Positions 1 to 6,013 of a stretch of DNA of 31,567 bases are shown here, piece by piece. Source of the stretch: a virus; the IMG/VR virus record IMGVR_UViG_3300032238_001658, positions 1 to 31,567 of that record; one strand, 5' to 3'. The position numbers and the translations under genes were made by a program. The stretch's first letter is position 1. Every line of letters begins with the position of its first letter. The notes beneath the pieces were generated by a model. It did no database searches, had not been told where the DNA came from, and saw only the letters and a program-made list of their open reading frames with translations.

Positions 1-3000
1 TATCAACTTTTAGTCCGTGTCTATTGACGGTAGTAACAGTTGCAATTCCTGAGGTATTACTATATGTTAATGCACTAATACGAATTGCTTCTCCAGTAAG
101 ATAGGTAAATGCATTTGTAGTAACATCTGAACCCACAGAACCACCCGAAATTGGAGATGTGGAAGAAACTGTAAAACTATTTGCTGCACCAACGGCAACA
201 CTTGTAATTCTATATAAGTCGTTGAATGATTGAGATGCAACTGAGGTTATTCCAGAAACTCTGACAGTATCGCCAACATTATTATAGATTTTAGTAACAG
301 TTACATATGCCTGCGAATATCCAGTCGTAGTTGCAACACCAACAACAGCAAGTGTATTGCCAATACCATAAGCACTACCACCATCCATAATCTTAACATC
401 AGTAATATTGCCCGATGCATTCAAAGTTAGTTTAGCAGTTGCATAAGATCCTGTTGTGGATCCTGCAAAACCAACAAGTTTTGCATTATAAAGAGTTCCG
501 CCTGCGCCAGAACCATAAGCAGCACCACTATTTCCAATACTGACTGCAGTAATTCTGTTCAGTCCGTGATCAATTGAAGTATATATTATATGAGTTGTTG
601 AAGATGTTGATACAATGCTAGTAACACCAACACCAACATCAATATCTTTTAATACTTTAGAGATTGTTTCTTTCGTAACACTCTTGCGAACATCATCAAC
701 AACAACTTCTCCAATAGTTGATGAAGATGCAAAGCAAGTTGTTTCATCTGCATCAGAAACTGGATTGTCGCGACTAATTTGTGGATAAAGTTCTTTTACT
801 GGTTGCGAATATTTTTCATTAGTAAATGGAGAAACTGTTGGCGTATTTGATGAGTTAACAAGAGTTAGATAATAGATACCATCTTGCTGCCCTACAACAT
901 ACTTCTGTACTTCTTGACTTCTATGGACATAATAAGTATTATTATAATTCTTTCTCTTGAAGTATGGAAGAGCAGTTGTTCTTGAAGATGTATCGCTGGT
1001 AAATGTCCCAGGATTTGTGCTAAGACCAACAGAGAATTGCTTTGCACTACTAATTCCTGTTACAGAATAAGTTCCATTAAATCCAGTATTACTTGCTGCT
1101 GTTGTATTTGTAGAGCTTTTGATATTTACAAGTTCGACAACAGAACCAACAGAAAGATTATGTGGAAGTTCAGTAACAATGTTTGCGGTAGTACCGGACC
1201 AATTTGCTCCTGCAATAAATCTAAAGTTTCTTTGTTGATTTACATTTACGATTGACCCATTACCAAAGTAGGTTTGAATTTCTGCATCAGTAGAACCAAT
1301 AGATGTATTGGACTCTTGAAGAATAAATCCATCGCTTGGTGGTCTTGCACCAACAGAACCTGCAGATTGTGGAATTACATATCTTACACGATAAATTGTA
1401 TCTGTTGAGTTTCTGTTATCTTGCTTACGTGAAATATAAGTTCTTGGTGTTGCTGCTCCAAGTGAGGTTGTTCCCAGACTTACAATTTGAGAATAAATGG
1501 CATTTTCAGTCGATGCAGATGCTACCTTAATATACCATTGCGAATTAGTGGTGTCATACTGAACTGGGTGGCCAATATCTCCAGAATTCTTATCTGATAC
1601 TCTACTTACAACACTTAAAAGTCCACCTTTGTTATTGATTGTTATTGCAGCAGCATTAATTGCATCATTTTGTGTTTTTGCAATCTTAATCTGAGCAGTG
1701 GTTGTTAATCCACTGGAAGTATTATCGCTTGTAATTGCATAATAAACAGTATTTGGCACTAGTCCATCAGGAATCTGGCCAGTATTACTTAAAATACGAA
1801 TAGATTCTCCATTGAAGAAACTATGATTTTGTGTCAATGAAAGTGTATTGCCGGTAATACTATTAATACCTGAGACACTTCTGTTCACATAGAACTTCTT
1901 CTCAGAACTTGACTGAGAACCAGGCATTACAATACGAGAAGTAAATTCTGTTACAACTCCCACGTTTGAAATCAGAACTTTCAGTAAATCATTTTCTCTT
2001 GCGCCAATTCTATAACCTTCCAGAACATTTTCTGGTGCAACATCAGAGTTTGTTTGATTATAAAGATAGAGATTTCCAGTTGATGCAACACCAACAGTTT
2101 TGCTTACATCAATTGAATTGAATTCAATTGCAGTTTCTGTTTTTGAAATTTCTTTTGGAGGAATAATATGAGTAATATAACCCAAATCATCTTGTGGGAA
2201 TGCATTTCTTCTGAAACCTGATGCAACAAGTGCTTTTGCACCAAAGTTAGAGTTAGAGTTTGTGACTGAGAAATCACCACCACTTTCTACAGCAAAGTGC
2301 TCTGCATATCCAATTGCGAAGACAGAAACGTTTTGAATGAAGGCATCATTAACTGCCTTAATATGAAAGTTTCTATATGTGGGTTTAAATACAGCTCTTG
2401 AATTATTGCTAATTGTTTCATTTCCTGCAACAGTATTGTCATCATACTGACTGGTGCTTGAATTATAAACAACAAATGCATTATCATCTTTTTGCAGACC
2501 AATACCCGTAAATTGGGCAATGACCATTGACTTAAATCCTTCTGCCTTATCTCCATCAGCAAGAACACCACACATTCCATAAACAGAACGCAGAGAGATA
2601 TTGAAAATATATGGAGATGCTGAGGTAACAGTATCAGAACTTAATGTCAGAGTTGCTCCGGTAACACTTGGAAGTGCAACTGCTGGCGCATTCTGAAGCT
2701 GATATGTAATCTGAGTATCACTTAATCTTTGAGTTACAACAAACTGACCATTATAACCTGATGCAGTAATACCCTGAATACGGAATGCAGTATCTACATC
2801 CAAACCATCAACAGCAGAATCAATTGTGACTGTAACCGTTGTTGTTGCAGTTACACCATTACCTGCTTTAATACTTGTAATGCCAACTGAACCGCCAGTT
2901 GGTCCGACAATACGATATTCATCAATCTTAGGTTGAATATCAATTGAAGAAGATGGATAATCTGGCTCAATTGCACGACCAGATGATTGTCCATAGGCAA

Positions 3001-3739
3001 GACCAACTTTTTCATAATACATATCCAAATCAGTACGGGATGTTGAATATGTTTGGAACGTATCATTAATACTTACAGAGTTAACTCCATCAGCATACTC
3101 AAAACAAGTGAGTTTATGGTGAGAGAAGTTAGGAACAAATAAGTTGCTTGTGTAGTCAATATAACACTGACCATTTGGATCGGCATCAAATAAAGAAAAC
3201 TGCCAGAAGTAACATCCACCAGTGATTCTAAAAATTGTTGATCTTTCAATATTATCATTGGTTGGATTTGGAACGTACTTAGGACGAATTTTCGTCTTTC
3301 TCAAATCCAATCCAACAATCGAAGTACCTCTCGGAACAATTGCTCCACCGTAAATACTATTCAGTTTATAAAGTTGATTATCAGCAATAGTGACATCAAA
3401 GTTTGTTGTTAAATCAAATGCAGGAAAATCATTTGAATTGGACCCATTTCTCATTCTATAATTATTTGACCCATCGGGAATCCATCCTGGACGATTATCA
3501 ACAACATGATCTCCGGGATAGAGAAGAATGGTTGTCTTACCAAATCTATCGTTATTCAGACCTATTTGATATGAAAATCTTGCAGATTCAACAAGTGCTC
3601 TTTGAATTGTCTTAAATGGACGAGTTAAAGAATTCCCTTGGTTCTCAATACTGTCTGTAGCATCAAGACTGTTTGGATCAACATAGAGAATTGTGCCACG
3701 AACAGACTTCAGAAAATTGTCTAAACGAGAGAGACCCAT
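1..3739 (-). CDS. Giant virion structural protein, N-terminal 1246 codons (3' end outside window)
   Basis: One uninterrupted reverse-strand frame runs from ATG at 3739 through the window edge, so the C-terminus is missing. The protein begins MGLSRLDNFLKSVRGTILYV and then has an RPFKTIQRAL / TTILLYPG pattern, typical of the first turns of pectate-lyase-like beta-helix tail proteins. The rest is Ser/Thr/Gly/Asn-rich beta-type sequence with recurring SVGVTSI, GSAYGIGNTL and VTVTKI-like blocks and few charged clusters. I recognise the N-terminal style as that of the very large structural proteins of T4-like cyanophages (sometimes labelled VrlC), but no single function is established; tail fibre or baseplate periphery is an inference. 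A late promoter (3771-3778) lies 31 bases upstream of the start. Neighbouring genes upstream are small and early-type, so this gene starts a new late unit. Confidence 0.85.
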   Translation of the reverse strand, partial: MGLSRLDNFLKSVRGTILYVDPNSLDATDSIENQGNSLTRPFKTIQRALVESARFSYQIGLNNDRFGKTTILLYPGDHVVDNRPGWIPDGSNNYRMRNGSNSNDFPAFDLTTNFDVTIADNQLYKLNSIYGGAIVPRGTSIVGLDLRKTKIRPKYVPNPTNDNIERSTIFRITGGCYFWQFSLFDADPNGQCYIDYTSNLFVPNFSHHKLTCFEYADGVNSVSINDTFQTYSTSRTDLDMYYEKVGLAYGQSSGRAIEPDYPSSSIDIQPKIDEYRIVGPTGGSVGITSIKAGNGVTATTTVTVTIDSAVDGLDVDTAFRIQGITASGYNGQFVVTQRLSDTQITYQLQNAPAVALPSVTGATLTLSSDTVTSASPYIFNISLRSVYGMCGVLADGDKAEGFKSMVIAQFTGIGLQKDDNAFVVYNSSTSQYDDNTVAGNETISNNSRAVFKPTYRNFHIKAVNDAFIQNVSVFAIGYAEHFAVESGGDFSVTNSNSNFGAKALVASGFRRNAFPQDDLGYITHIIPPKEISKTETAIEFNSIDVSKTVGVASTGNLYLYNQTNSDVAPENVLEGYRIGARENDLLKVLISNVGVVTEFTSRIVMPGSQSSSEKKFYVNRSVSGINSITGNTLSLTQNHSFFNGESIRILSNTGQIPDGLVPNTVYYAITSDNTSSGLTTTAQIKIAKTQNDAINAAAITINNKGGLLSVVSRVSDKNSGDIGHPVQYDTTNSQWYIKVASASTENAIYSQIVSLGTTSLGAATPRTYISRKQDNRNSTDTIYRVRYVIPQSAGSVGARPPSDGFILQESNTSIGSTDAEIQTYFGNGSIVNVNQQRNFRFIAGANWSGTTANIVTELPHNLSVGSVVELVNIKSSTNTTAASNTGFNGTYSVTGISSAKQFSVGLSTNPGTFTSDTSSRTTALPYFKRKNYNNTYYVHRSQEVQKYVVGQQDGIYYLTLVNSSNTPTVSPFTNEKYSQPVKELYPQISRDNPVSDADETTCFASSSTIGEVVVDDVRKSVTKETISKVLKDIDVGVGVTSIVSTSSTTHIIYTSIDHGLNRITAVSIGNSGAAYGSGAGGTLYNAKLVGFAGSTTGSYATAKLTLNASGNITDVKIMDGGSAYGIGNTLAVVGVATTTGYSQAYVTVTKIYNNVGDTVRVSGITSVASQSFNDLYRITSVAVGAANSFTVSSTSPISGGSVGSDVTTNAFTYLTGEAIRISALTYSNTSGIATVTTVNRHGLKVD

Positions 3740-3770
3740 CTTATTTGTACTTATAGTTTCCGTTATGGAT

Positions 3771-3778
3771 TATTTATC
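3771..3778 (-). promoter_or_regulatory. Late promoter, GATAAATA
   Basis: On the minus strand the sequence GATAAATA differs from the T4 late consensus TATAAATA at one base. It lies 31 bases upstream of the giant structural gene and directly after the terminator at 3788-3806, so it separates late transcription from upstream early transcription. Confidence 0.6.
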
Positions 3779-3783
3779 ATACG

Positions 3784-3806
3784 ACAAAACCTCCACAAGG
3801 GAGGTT
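3784..3806 (-). terminator. Rho-independent terminator
   Basis: A perfect 7-bp stem (AACCTCC with GGAGGTT, arms 3788-3794 and 3800-3806) with a 5-nt loop is followed on the minus strand by TTTTG. It ends transcription coming leftwards from the small-gene region and from the promoter at 3849-3878. Confidence 0.7.
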
Positions 3807-3842
3807 CTGAAGCACACGGAAGGGATTTGGTTAAGTATCGCC
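3784..3842 (-). ncRNA. Candidate short RNA between a sigma70-like promoter and a terminator
   Basis: A near-consensus promoter (3849-3878) predicts a start near 3842, and the next strong terminator ends near 3784. The product would be an RNA of about 59 nt. No convincing reading frame with a ribosome-binding site fits inside it; a GTG-started 16-codon frame crosses the hairpin but has no Shine-Dalgarno sequence. It could be a small regulatory RNA, or simply an early promoter attenuated by the terminator. This is inference from the two signals only. Confidence 0.35.
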
Positions 3843-3848
3843 TTTAAT

Positions 3849-3878
3849 ATTATACCACGATTGTTTTTGGTAAGTCAA
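3849..3878 (-). promoter_or_regulatory. Sigma70-like promoter (TTGACT-18-TATAAT)
   Basis: On the minus strand TTGACT (3873-3878) is followed after 18 bases by a perfect TATAAT (3849-3854), preceded by TGG, an extended -10 signature. It begins just downstream of the 35-aa gene and upstream of a terminator. It is of the type used by host RNA polymerase for early cyanophage genes. Confidence 0.65.
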
Positions 3879-3886
3879 TTGTTCTT

Positions 3887-3994
3887 TTAGTCTTTTGTCG
3901 AAAACCATAAGATACTCAAATTTATGACTCCTATCACACCACTAACCATCAGCACCCTTGACACTACCTCATAAATGTTTGGTTCCATCAACAT
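3887..3994 (-). CDS. Very small putative membrane protein (35 aa)
   Basis: The reading frame encodes MLMEPNIYEVVSRVLMVSGV followed by IGVINLSILWF and a short charged end. A single hydrophobic stretch of about 20 residues (roughly residues 13-31) fits one transmembrane helix. The start at 3994 has AGG seven bases upstream, overlapping the stop of the preceding 32-aa gene (4003-4101); an in-frame ATG at 3988 would give 33 aa. It lies in a leftward run of very small genes downstream of the tRNAs. I do not recognise the family. The frame is too short for automatic callers, so support rests on the ribosome-binding site, the tight spacing and the coherent hydrophobic pattern. Confidence 0.5.
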   Translation of the reverse strand: MLMEPNIYEVVSRVLMVSGVIGVINLSILWFSTKD

Positions 3995-4002
3995 AAAAGA
4001 AC

Positions 4003-4101
4003 CTACTCAGATTTATTAAACTGAGAGATCACTAAAAATCCAAAAACAAATAGACCTGCTACTCCTAAGGACATCTGCGAAAGAGTTTCTGTAAAGACCA
4101 T
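4003..4101 (-). CDS. Very small putative membrane protein (32 aa)
   Basis: The frame encodes MVFTETLSQMSLGVAGLFVF followed by GFLVISQFNKSE. Residues 11-26 are strongly hydrophobic and Gly-rich, fitting one short transmembrane helix with a polar C-terminal tail. It ends eight bases before the start of the 35-aa gene, so the two probably form a small pair. No clear Shine-Dalgarno precedes it; instead an AT-rich hairpin (arms 4113-4119 and 4122-4128) followed by T-rich sequence lies just upstream and may end part of the upstream transcription. Its size and one-helix form resemble small photosystem or cytochrome subunits, but I see no diagnostic match and assign no function. Confidence 0.45.
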   Translation of the reverse strand: MVFTETLSQMSLGVAGLFVFGFLVISQFNKSE

Positions 4102-4168
4102 AGTTATAAAAAAAGTAAATTTTTACTTCATTTTATCTATATGAAAATTTGATTTTGTTTAAGTATTA

Positions 4169-4342
4169 TTACTCATTTTGTTTGCATTCTAACATATATT
4201 CTACAGTATTTGCTACATCATTCATAGCATCACGAAGAAATGGTTGTTGTCCCGATTCTTGTTTGCGAATAGGACGCGAACTATCTGTAAGAGTCCAACG
4301 CCATTGTTTCATAGACTCGCAGTACCAGAGTTTTATATTAAT
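4169..4342 (-). CDS. Small unknown protein, apparent ATT start (57 aa)
   Basis: A perfect GGAGG (4350-4354) lies seven bases before ATT at 4342, and an open frame runs from there to TAA at 4169. The product reads (M)NIKLWYCESMKQWRWTLTD, then SSRPIRKQESGQQPFLRDAM and a C-terminal NDVANTVEYMLECKQNE. The first in-frame ATG (4312) lacks a good ribosome-binding site and would remove the IKLWYCES segment, giving 47 aa. The aromatic N-terminus and amphipathic C-terminal helix look like a real small soluble phage protein; I do not know its function. It starts 24 bases after the 3' end of tRNA-Thr and is probably co-transcribed with it. ATT initiation is an inference from spacing. Confidence 0.55.
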   Translation of the reverse strand: MNIKLWYCESMKQWRWTLTDSSRPIRKQESGQQPFLRDAMNDVANTVEYMLECKQNE

Positions 4343-4349
4343 GATTTTA

Positions 4350-4357
4350 CCTCCTTT
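4350..4357 (-). promoter_or_regulatory. Strong ribosome-binding site AAAGGAGG
   Basis: Minus-strand AAAGGAGG is the best Shine-Dalgarno sequence in this region. Seven bases follow before ATT (4340-4342), with no ATG, GTG or TTG in frame at a workable distance. It is the main reason to place the start of the 57-aa gene at ATT. Confidence 0.6.
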
Positions 4358-4366
4358 ATTTAGTTA

Positions 4367-4438
4367 AGCCGAAGACAGGGATCAAACCTGCGACCTGAAA
4401 TTTACAAAATTCCTGCTCTATCACTGAGCTACTTCGGC
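4367..4438 (-). tRNA. tRNA-Thr (anticodon UGU)
   Basis: The gene folds as a complete cloverleaf: a 7-bp acceptor stem (GCCGAAG/CTTCGGC), 4-bp D stem (GCTC/GAGC), 5-bp anticodon stem (GGAAT/ATTTC, one G-U pair) with loop TTTGTAA giving anticodon TGT, and a 5-bp T stem (GCAGG/CCTGT). CCA is not encoded. It reads ACA, a codon used heavily in the phage structural genes here. The D-loop has A at position 19 and the T-loop has T at 56, replacing the usual G19-C56 tertiary pair by A-U. It starts two bases after the stop codon of the 89-aa gene. Confidence 0.93.
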
Positions 4439-4440
4439 AT

Positions 4441-4710
4441 TTAATCAACAGGCAACATTTCTGGATTTTCCAGTTCAAGTTCAAACAACATTGGATGACA
4501 CTCTTCATCAATCAAATAGAATGATGTCCTGTATAAATCCTCTGGTTCAAATCTTCTTTCTGTGTCTGCTAATTTGATTAATTCCAGATCATAAATTGAA
4601 TCATCTGGAAGTTCATCAAAAGTAAAAGGAACTTGATTTATAAAGTACATCAGAACAATTTGTGTTCCCTCATTATACCAACAATACCTGGCATCAATTC
4701 TGTACTTCAT
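4441..4710 (-). CDS. Small acidic unknown protein (89 aa)
   Basis: The protein starts MKYRIDARYCWYNEGTQIVL and is acidic in its second half (ELPDDS, DTERRFEPEDLY, ELELENPEMLPVD). No catalytic motif or membrane segment is visible. It looks like one of the small conserved proteins of early cyanophage regions, but I cannot name the family. Upstream, the ribosome-binding sequence AGGA sits in a 6-bp hairpin (TAGGAA/TTCCTA) that touches the ATG, so initiation may be modulated by local structure. The gene lies between the HNH endonuclease and tRNA-Thr and is followed by the tRNA after two bases, which suggests one transcript. Confidence 0.65.
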   Translation of the reverse strand: MKYRIDARYCWYNEGTQIVLMYFINQVPFTFDELPDDSIYDLELIKLADTERRFEPEDLYRTSFYLIDEECHPMLFELELENPEMLPVD

Positions 4711-4746
4711 AGGAACTTTTCCTACTTTTGTTTATTTAGAGGTTGA

Positions 4747-5211
4747 TTAAGATTTCTTATTTTTACCTCTATATGTTTCTGTCTGCGCGTGGCAGTTTGG
4801 ACATAAGAGACGAAGGTTTTCTAAAGTATTATTGTATCGGTTTCCGTCAATGTGGTCAAGTTCTATTGGCGTAATTTTACCATTCCACTCAGTAATACCG
4901 CAACATTCACACTTGTATTGCTTTAGTCCTTCATTAATCAGACGTTTTTTTAAGTTATTTGATTGAACCAACCTATTTTCAACAAGATAAGTTTCAATAG
5001 GTTGTCTTTTAGGTAATTTTTTACCTTTACTCCACGCCTGTCCGTGAAAGTGTGTAGTGCTTAAATTAAGTTTTTTAATTCTTTCTTTAGCACATTGATA
5101 GTTTCCACCTGCTTCTCTCAAATTAAGTTTAGAAAGAACCTGTCGTAAACTTCCACTTTCTTTTACAACTTTTGCAAATTCTTCATCTGTATAATTTCTA
5201 GATTTTGCCAT
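4747..5211 (-). CDS. HNH homing endonuclease, free-standing, next to intron-bearing tRNA-Leu
   Basis: The C-terminal third is a clear HNH nuclease with zinc ribbon: CECCG near residue 99, then the motif ELDHIDGNRYNNTLENLRLL and CPNCH. The N-terminal part (residues 1-60, MAKSRNYTDEEFAKVVKESG...) is a helical DNA-recognition region ending in basic sequence (KGKKLPKRQ). Length 154 aa fits free-standing phage HNH enzymes. I place the start at ATG 5211; a TTG 12 bases earlier is in frame but lies inside a hairpin stem. The gene begins 46 bases downstream of tRNA-Leu on the same strand. Its start codon touches one arm of a 14-bp inverted repeat whose loop holds a late promoter. By analogy with the psbA-associated F-CphI of cyanophage, it may cut intronless tRNA-Leu genes; the target is not shown by the sequence. 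Confidence 0.88.
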   Translation of the reverse strand: MAKSRNYTDEEFAKVVKESGSLRQVLSKLNLREAGGNYQCAKERIKKLNLSTTHFHGQAWSKGKKLPKRQPIETYLVENRLVQSNNLKKRLINEGLKQYKCECCGITEWNGKITPIELDHIDGNRYNNTLENLRLLCPNCHAQTETYRGKNKKS

Positions 5212-5256
5212 AACGGTAAACAATAACTATAATTATTTATAAATTGTTTACCGTTA
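5211..5256 (-). repeat. 14-bp perfect inverted repeat enclosing a late promoter
   Basis: Arms 5211-5224 and 5243-5256 are perfect reverse complements (TAACGGTAAACAAT / ATTGTTTACCGTTA) with an 18-base spacer. The minus-strand spacer contains TATAAATA. The 3' arm ends on the A of the HNH start codon. RNA reading through from tRNA-Leu would form the hairpin, while RNA started at the late promoter would lack the 5' arm. Confidence 0.85.
5234..5241 (-). promoter_or_regulatory. Late promoter TATAAATA in hairpin loop (HNH gene)
   Basis: A perfect T4-type late motif on the minus strand, inside the loop of the inverted repeat. With T4 spacing, transcription would begin near 5228, about 17 bases before the HNH ATG, leaving out the 5' arm of the repeat. 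Confidence 0.65.
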
Positions 5257-5257
5257 A

Positions 5258-5538
5258 TGCGAGTAGGGAGACTTGAACTCCCACGGGCAATGCCCAACAG
5301 ATTTTCGTACCACTATAGTTTTCACTACCCTTTCGGTTTGTGGTCTGGACTATACCTTCACCATACCTTTCAGTTTAGGTGTTCCCCGTCTAGTCTCTAC
5401 ACCTTCATCTTACGATGCTTGGCTCGGTATTGCCATTTTAAAGGTTTCACCGAATTTGAGGAATTACACTCATAAGATTTCTCAAATGAGGCTCAATTTT
5501 CATAAGTCTGGTGTGTCTACCGATTCCACCATACTCGC
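5258..5538 (-). tRNA. tRNA-Leu (UAA) interrupted by a group I intron
   Basis: The exons are 5504-5538 (35 nt) and 5258-5305 (48 nt); joined they give an 83-nt class II tRNA. The acceptor stem is 7/7 (GCGAGTA/TACTCGC), the long variable arm is GGGC-ATT-GCCC, and the T stem and loop are GGGAG-TTCAAGT-CTCCC. The anticodon loop CTTAAAA gives UAA. The only irregularity is a C-U mismatch at the top of the anticodon stem (27-43). CCA is not encoded. The intron lies between anticodon U34 and A35, the position known for cyanobacterial and plastid tRNA-Leu(UAA). The mature tRNA would read UUA and UUG leucine codons. It follows a small gene and a terminator hairpin (5541-5564) and precedes an HNH endonuclease gene. 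Confidence 0.93.
5306..5503 (-). other. Group I intron (IC3-like) in tRNA-Leu, 198 nt
   Basis: The intron ends in G, and its internal guide GAG pairs with exon CUU, giving the obligatory U-G pair at the 5' splice site (P1, loop AUGAAAAUU). P2 is CUCAU/AUGAG. P4 is UUCGGU/ACCGAG followed by the conserved GCCAAGC. A minimal hairpin CAUC-GUAA-GAUG takes the place of the long variable region of the Anabaena intron. The guanosine-binding P7 core contains AGACUAGACGGG. The 3' part has AGUCC and two GAAA-capped hairpins (P9 region), and an outer CCAC/GUGG stem. No ORF is encoded in the intron. It is shorter than the 249-nt Anabaena homologue but core elements appear intact, so self-splicing is likely though untested. 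Confidence 0.9.
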
Positions 5539-5540
5539 AT

Positions 5541-5564
5541 AAAAAACTCAGAGAAGACTGAGTT
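5541..5564 (-). terminator. Terminator-like hairpin before tRNA-Leu
   Basis: A 7-bp stem AACTCAG/CTGAGTT (arms 5545-5551 and 5558-5564) with a 6-nt loop is followed on the minus strand by a run of six T. It covers the stop codon of the 59-aa gene and ends two bases before the tRNA. It may be a partial terminator or a processing site separating mRNA from tRNA. Confidence 0.6.
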
Positions 5565-5727
5565 GATTGCTACATTCTACCATATAAGTGGCAGGATGTA
5601 AACGGCAGTATTCATTAAACGTAATCTTCATTTCTTTATTGGTAAGATTACAGTTTTCTGCTGCTTTTGGAACATTCCATCGAGCAGAAAACAACATCTC
5701 CATTGATTCTCTTGTTTCTGGACGCAT
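5548..5727 (-). CDS. Small conserved-type cyanophage protein (59 aa)
   Basis: The frame begins MRPETRESMEMLFSARWNVP and continues with KAAENCNLTNKEMKITFNEY, then CRLHPATYMVECSNQLSLL. The middle (KAAENCNLTNKEMK) reads like a helix-turn-helix: an 'xAAxxCxLTxKEM' spacing as in short DNA-binding helices, although no regulator family can be named. The style is familiar from small conserved proteins of T4-like cyanophages. Its start directly follows an approximately 70-base element (5725-5796) that also precedes the gp59 gene. No good Shine-Dalgarno is present; the start is preceded by a T-run and AAAA. Its stop lies inside the hairpin preceding tRNA-Leu. Confidence 0.65.
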   Translation of the reverse strand: MRPETRESMEMLFSARWNVPKAAENCNLTNKEMKITFNEYCRLHPATYMVECSNQLSLL

Positions 5728-5796
5728 TTTTAAAAAAAGTATCGTGTGAGAATTTTTGCCGGGATTTTTTTCGACCTTAAATGGAATTAAAGGTCA
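5725..5796 (-). repeat. Upstream element, copy A
   Basis: On the minus strand this stretch shares TTTAATTCCATTT, a following AGGT, then GAAAAA, TCCC, AAAAATTC and ACTTTTTTTAA, in the same order and spacing, with 29373-29442. About three quarters of positions agree by eye. In both places the element ends at a start codon (59-aa gene here, gp59 there). GACCTT/AAGGTC at its upstream end can form a small hairpin. Confidence 0.6.
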
Positions 5797-5805
5797 ATTT
5801 TAGTT

Positions 5806-5988
5806 TCAGAGTGGATTTGCGTATGAAAGAGTGCTTTCATCAAGTGTTGAACGAACAAAGTCTAGCACACTCATAAACTCATCTACAGTATCACATGACA
5901 CTTGCTTTTCTGTCCCCTCATTAGAATAAAGATATACAGTTCGCTTCAGAGGATCAACAACGCATCGTGTCAGGTACTCATTTTGCAT
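5806..5988 (-). CDS. Small unknown protein, first gene of an early-type unit (60 aa)
   Basis: The protein starts MQNEYLTRCVVDPLKRTVYL and continues with YSNEGTEKQVSCDTVDEFMS. It is a compact soluble sequence with two beta-like stretches (CVVDPLKRTVYLY, EKQVSC) followed by a helix (DEFMSVLDFVRSTL). I do not recognise a named family. It is the first gene downstream of a near-perfect sigma70-like promoter (6014-6042), with a leader of about 20 bases, so it should be expressed early by host polymerase. The transcript probably continues into the 59-aa gene, tRNA-Leu and the HNH region. Confidence 0.7.
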   Translation of the reverse strand: MQNEYLTRCVVDPLKRTVYLYSNEGTEKQVSCDTVDEFMSVLDFVRSTLDESTLSYANPL

Positions 5989-6013
5989 TCGGTCGTCCGT
6001 TGATTACCCAAGT

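Noticed and set aside
2287-3258. Minus-strand short frames inside the giant structural gene
   Set aside because: They are out of frame with the uninterrupted 1246-codon reading frame that runs from 3739 to position 1.
4108-4128. AT-only hairpin as a firm terminator
   Set aside because: The 7-bp stem holds only one G-C pair; it was mentioned under the 32-aa gene but not called as a feature.
4149-4367. Plus-strand 72-codon frame
   Set aside because: It is antisense to the 57-aa gene and reaches the tRNA-Thr; the minus strand has the good ribosome-binding site.
5212-5223. TTG start four codons upstream for the HNH gene
   Set aside because: It has no ribosome-binding site and lies inside the inverted-repeat arm; the ATG at 5211 is preferred.
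5258-5305. tRNA-Leu 3' end as an integration attachment site
   Set aside because: No integrase gene or direct repeat of the tRNA end was seen, and the phage type is lytic.
5257-5542. Plus-strand frames of 72 and 89 codons
   Set aside because: They lie entirely over the tRNA-Leu exons and intron on the opposite strand; the RNA structure explains the sequence.
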